DNA from: Verrucomicrobiales bacterium
GTDB lineage: Bacteria; Verrucomicrobiota; Verrucomicrobiia; Verrucomicrobiales; Akkermansiaceae
NCBI GenBank assembly: GCA_003483645.1
Contig: DMYM01000177.1
Location: forward strand, 1-6,836
Length of the DNA stretch: 6,836 bases
Direction of reading: 5' to 3'
Part shown: one piece after another, positions 6,443-6,836 of the stretch
How the letters are laid out: each line of letters starts with the position of its first letter
Position numbering within the stretch: position 1 is the first letter of the stretch
Made by a program: the position numbers and the translations under genes
Notes under the pieces: model-generated
Told to the model about the DNA's origin: nothing
Seen by the model: only the letters and a program-made list of their open reading frames with translations
Databases searched by the model: none

Positions 6443-6771
6443 GAGGGTGGCATTGACCGCGGTACAGCCAAGCCGAAAAACTGTCATCCTTTGCAAATTG
6501 AGATCAAAATGGTTTTGAACCCCGGTTTTGAACCCCCCAGGCCATTACATATCCGGCCCTCTTTTGTAATCAGCCGGAACCTGGCAGGCCGAGGACAGTG
6601 ACTGGCTGTGGGGGTGGGCCCGGGAATCCGGGGGGGGTAATGGGAAACCTGCGGATCCAGCGGTGGAGAGAGGGCAAAGGAGGATGCGTCCGGCGATACA
6701 GGCTTATTGCTAGGAAGTTCCTTTTTGAGACCGGGGTTCATTGAGCCTCAGGGGTCGGGGCAGGTGGGGGT
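6443..6771. promoter_or_regulatory. Gene-free region upstream of the nfeD-flotillin pair
   Basis: I see no convincing gene in these 329 bases. They contain an AT-richer patch at about 6476-6517 that is the likeliest place for the minus-strand promoter, though no good -35/-10 pair stands out. They also hold the 13-bp tandem repeat at 6511-6536, an imperfect inverted repeat (CCAGG 6537-6541 with CCTGG 6580-6584, enclosing ATTACA 6544-6549 with TGTAAT 6565-6570), a small CCCGG/CCGGG hairpin at 6619-6632, and an eight-G run at 6630-6637. Promoter function is inferred from position only. Confidence 0.4.
6511..6536. repeat. Tandem 13-bp duplication upstream of nfeD-like gene
   Basis: Two perfect copies of GGTTTTGAACCCC lie head to tail at 6511-6523 and 6524-6536. 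The junction sequence TGAACCCCGGT (6516-6526) recurs as its exact reverse complement at 6730-6740. The repeat could be a protein-binding site or a replication-slippage product. Confidence 0.85.
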
Positions 6772-6836
6772 GCAACGACGGCAAATTGCGCAAGTGCACC
6801 AATGTCGTCAGTCAGGTCAACGACCACTTCATCGAG
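6772..6836 (+). repeat. 65-bp direct repeat, terminal copy at window edge
   Basis: Exact copy, without mismatch, of 3599-3663, ending on the last base of the window. The frame that would read the protease peptide has a stop at 6726-6728 and no ATG after it, and no His or Asp triad regions precede it. It is therefore not the start of a second protease gene. The base before the repeat (T6771) already differs from the gene copy. Confidence 0.95.

Noticed and set aside
5798..6601. 267-codon open frame on the plus strand opposite the nfeD-like gene
   Set aside because: Its translation is His/Asp/Pro-rich and shows no domain, while the opposite strand gives membrane helices and an OB-fold pattern.
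6678..6712. AAAGGAGG followed by ATG and a nine-codon frame (plus strand)
   Set aside because: The purine-rich site abuts the ATG with no spacing and the peptide is only nine residues; there is no support for a leader peptide.
6484..6741. 85-codon minus-strand frame ending on the alternative nfeD start
   Set aside because: Its stop overlaps ATG 6487 as ATGA, which is tempting as a coupled leader gene, but it runs through the repeats, is Pro/Ser-rich with no recognisable pattern, and has no ribosome-binding site.
6710..6744. GGGGTTCA string resembling a tRNA T-loop
   Set aside because: No acceptor stem, D-arm or anticodon arm can be built around it.

Overview
The window is a GC-rich (about 60 percent by eye) bacterial segment. 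It most resembles a member of the Verrucomicrobiota. That placement is an inference from three things: the C-terminal tail of the serine protease, which has the 'GKSY.VE.S..L.SW...G....G.GSP...FWRVR' pattern common at the ends of secreted verrucomicrobial proteins; the tetrapyrrole gene order with a methyltransferase/HemD fusion; and gene starts that almost all lack a usable Shine-Dalgarno sequence. No rRNA, tRNA, CRISPR array, transposase or phage gene was seen.

Layout. Bases 1-2996 (+ strand) form a tight tetrapyrrole operon. It holds the 3' part of hemA (glutamyl-tRNA reductase, cut by the left edge), hemC (porphobilinogen deaminase, overlapping hemA by 4 nt), and after 6 nt a cobA-hemD fusion (uroporphyrinogen-III methyltransferase joined to uroporphyrinogen-III synthase). 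Together they take glutamyl-tRNA through pre-uroporphyrinogen to uroporphyrinogen III, and then divert part of it to precorrin-2 for siroheme or cobalamin. Bases 2997-3126 are a structured spacer. Bases 3127-4155 (+) encode a secreted chymotrypsin-fold serine protease with an intact His-Asp-Ser triad. Bases 4156-4260 lie between convergent genes and contain two hairpins, one suited to each direction. Bases 4261-6442 (- strand) hold a two-gene membrane module: an NfeD/YuaF-like membrane protein with an OB-fold tail, followed after 31 nt by a flotillin/YqiK-type SPFH protein. Bases 6443-6771 have no convincing gene but carry an AT-richer stretch, a 13-bp tandem duplication and inverted repeats, and are the probable upstream control region of the nfeD-flotillin pair.

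The strongest anomaly is at the right edge. The last 65 bases (6772-6836) are an exact direct copy of 3599-3663, inside the protease gene, with no gene context around the second copy. This is either an assembly artefact at a contig end or a very recent partial duplication. The second point of interest is that the HemA reading frame stops right where its C-terminal dimerisation domain would be expected to begin, and hemC starts on the same bases. I did not find evidence for a wholly new multi-gene system; the genes belong to recognisable families.
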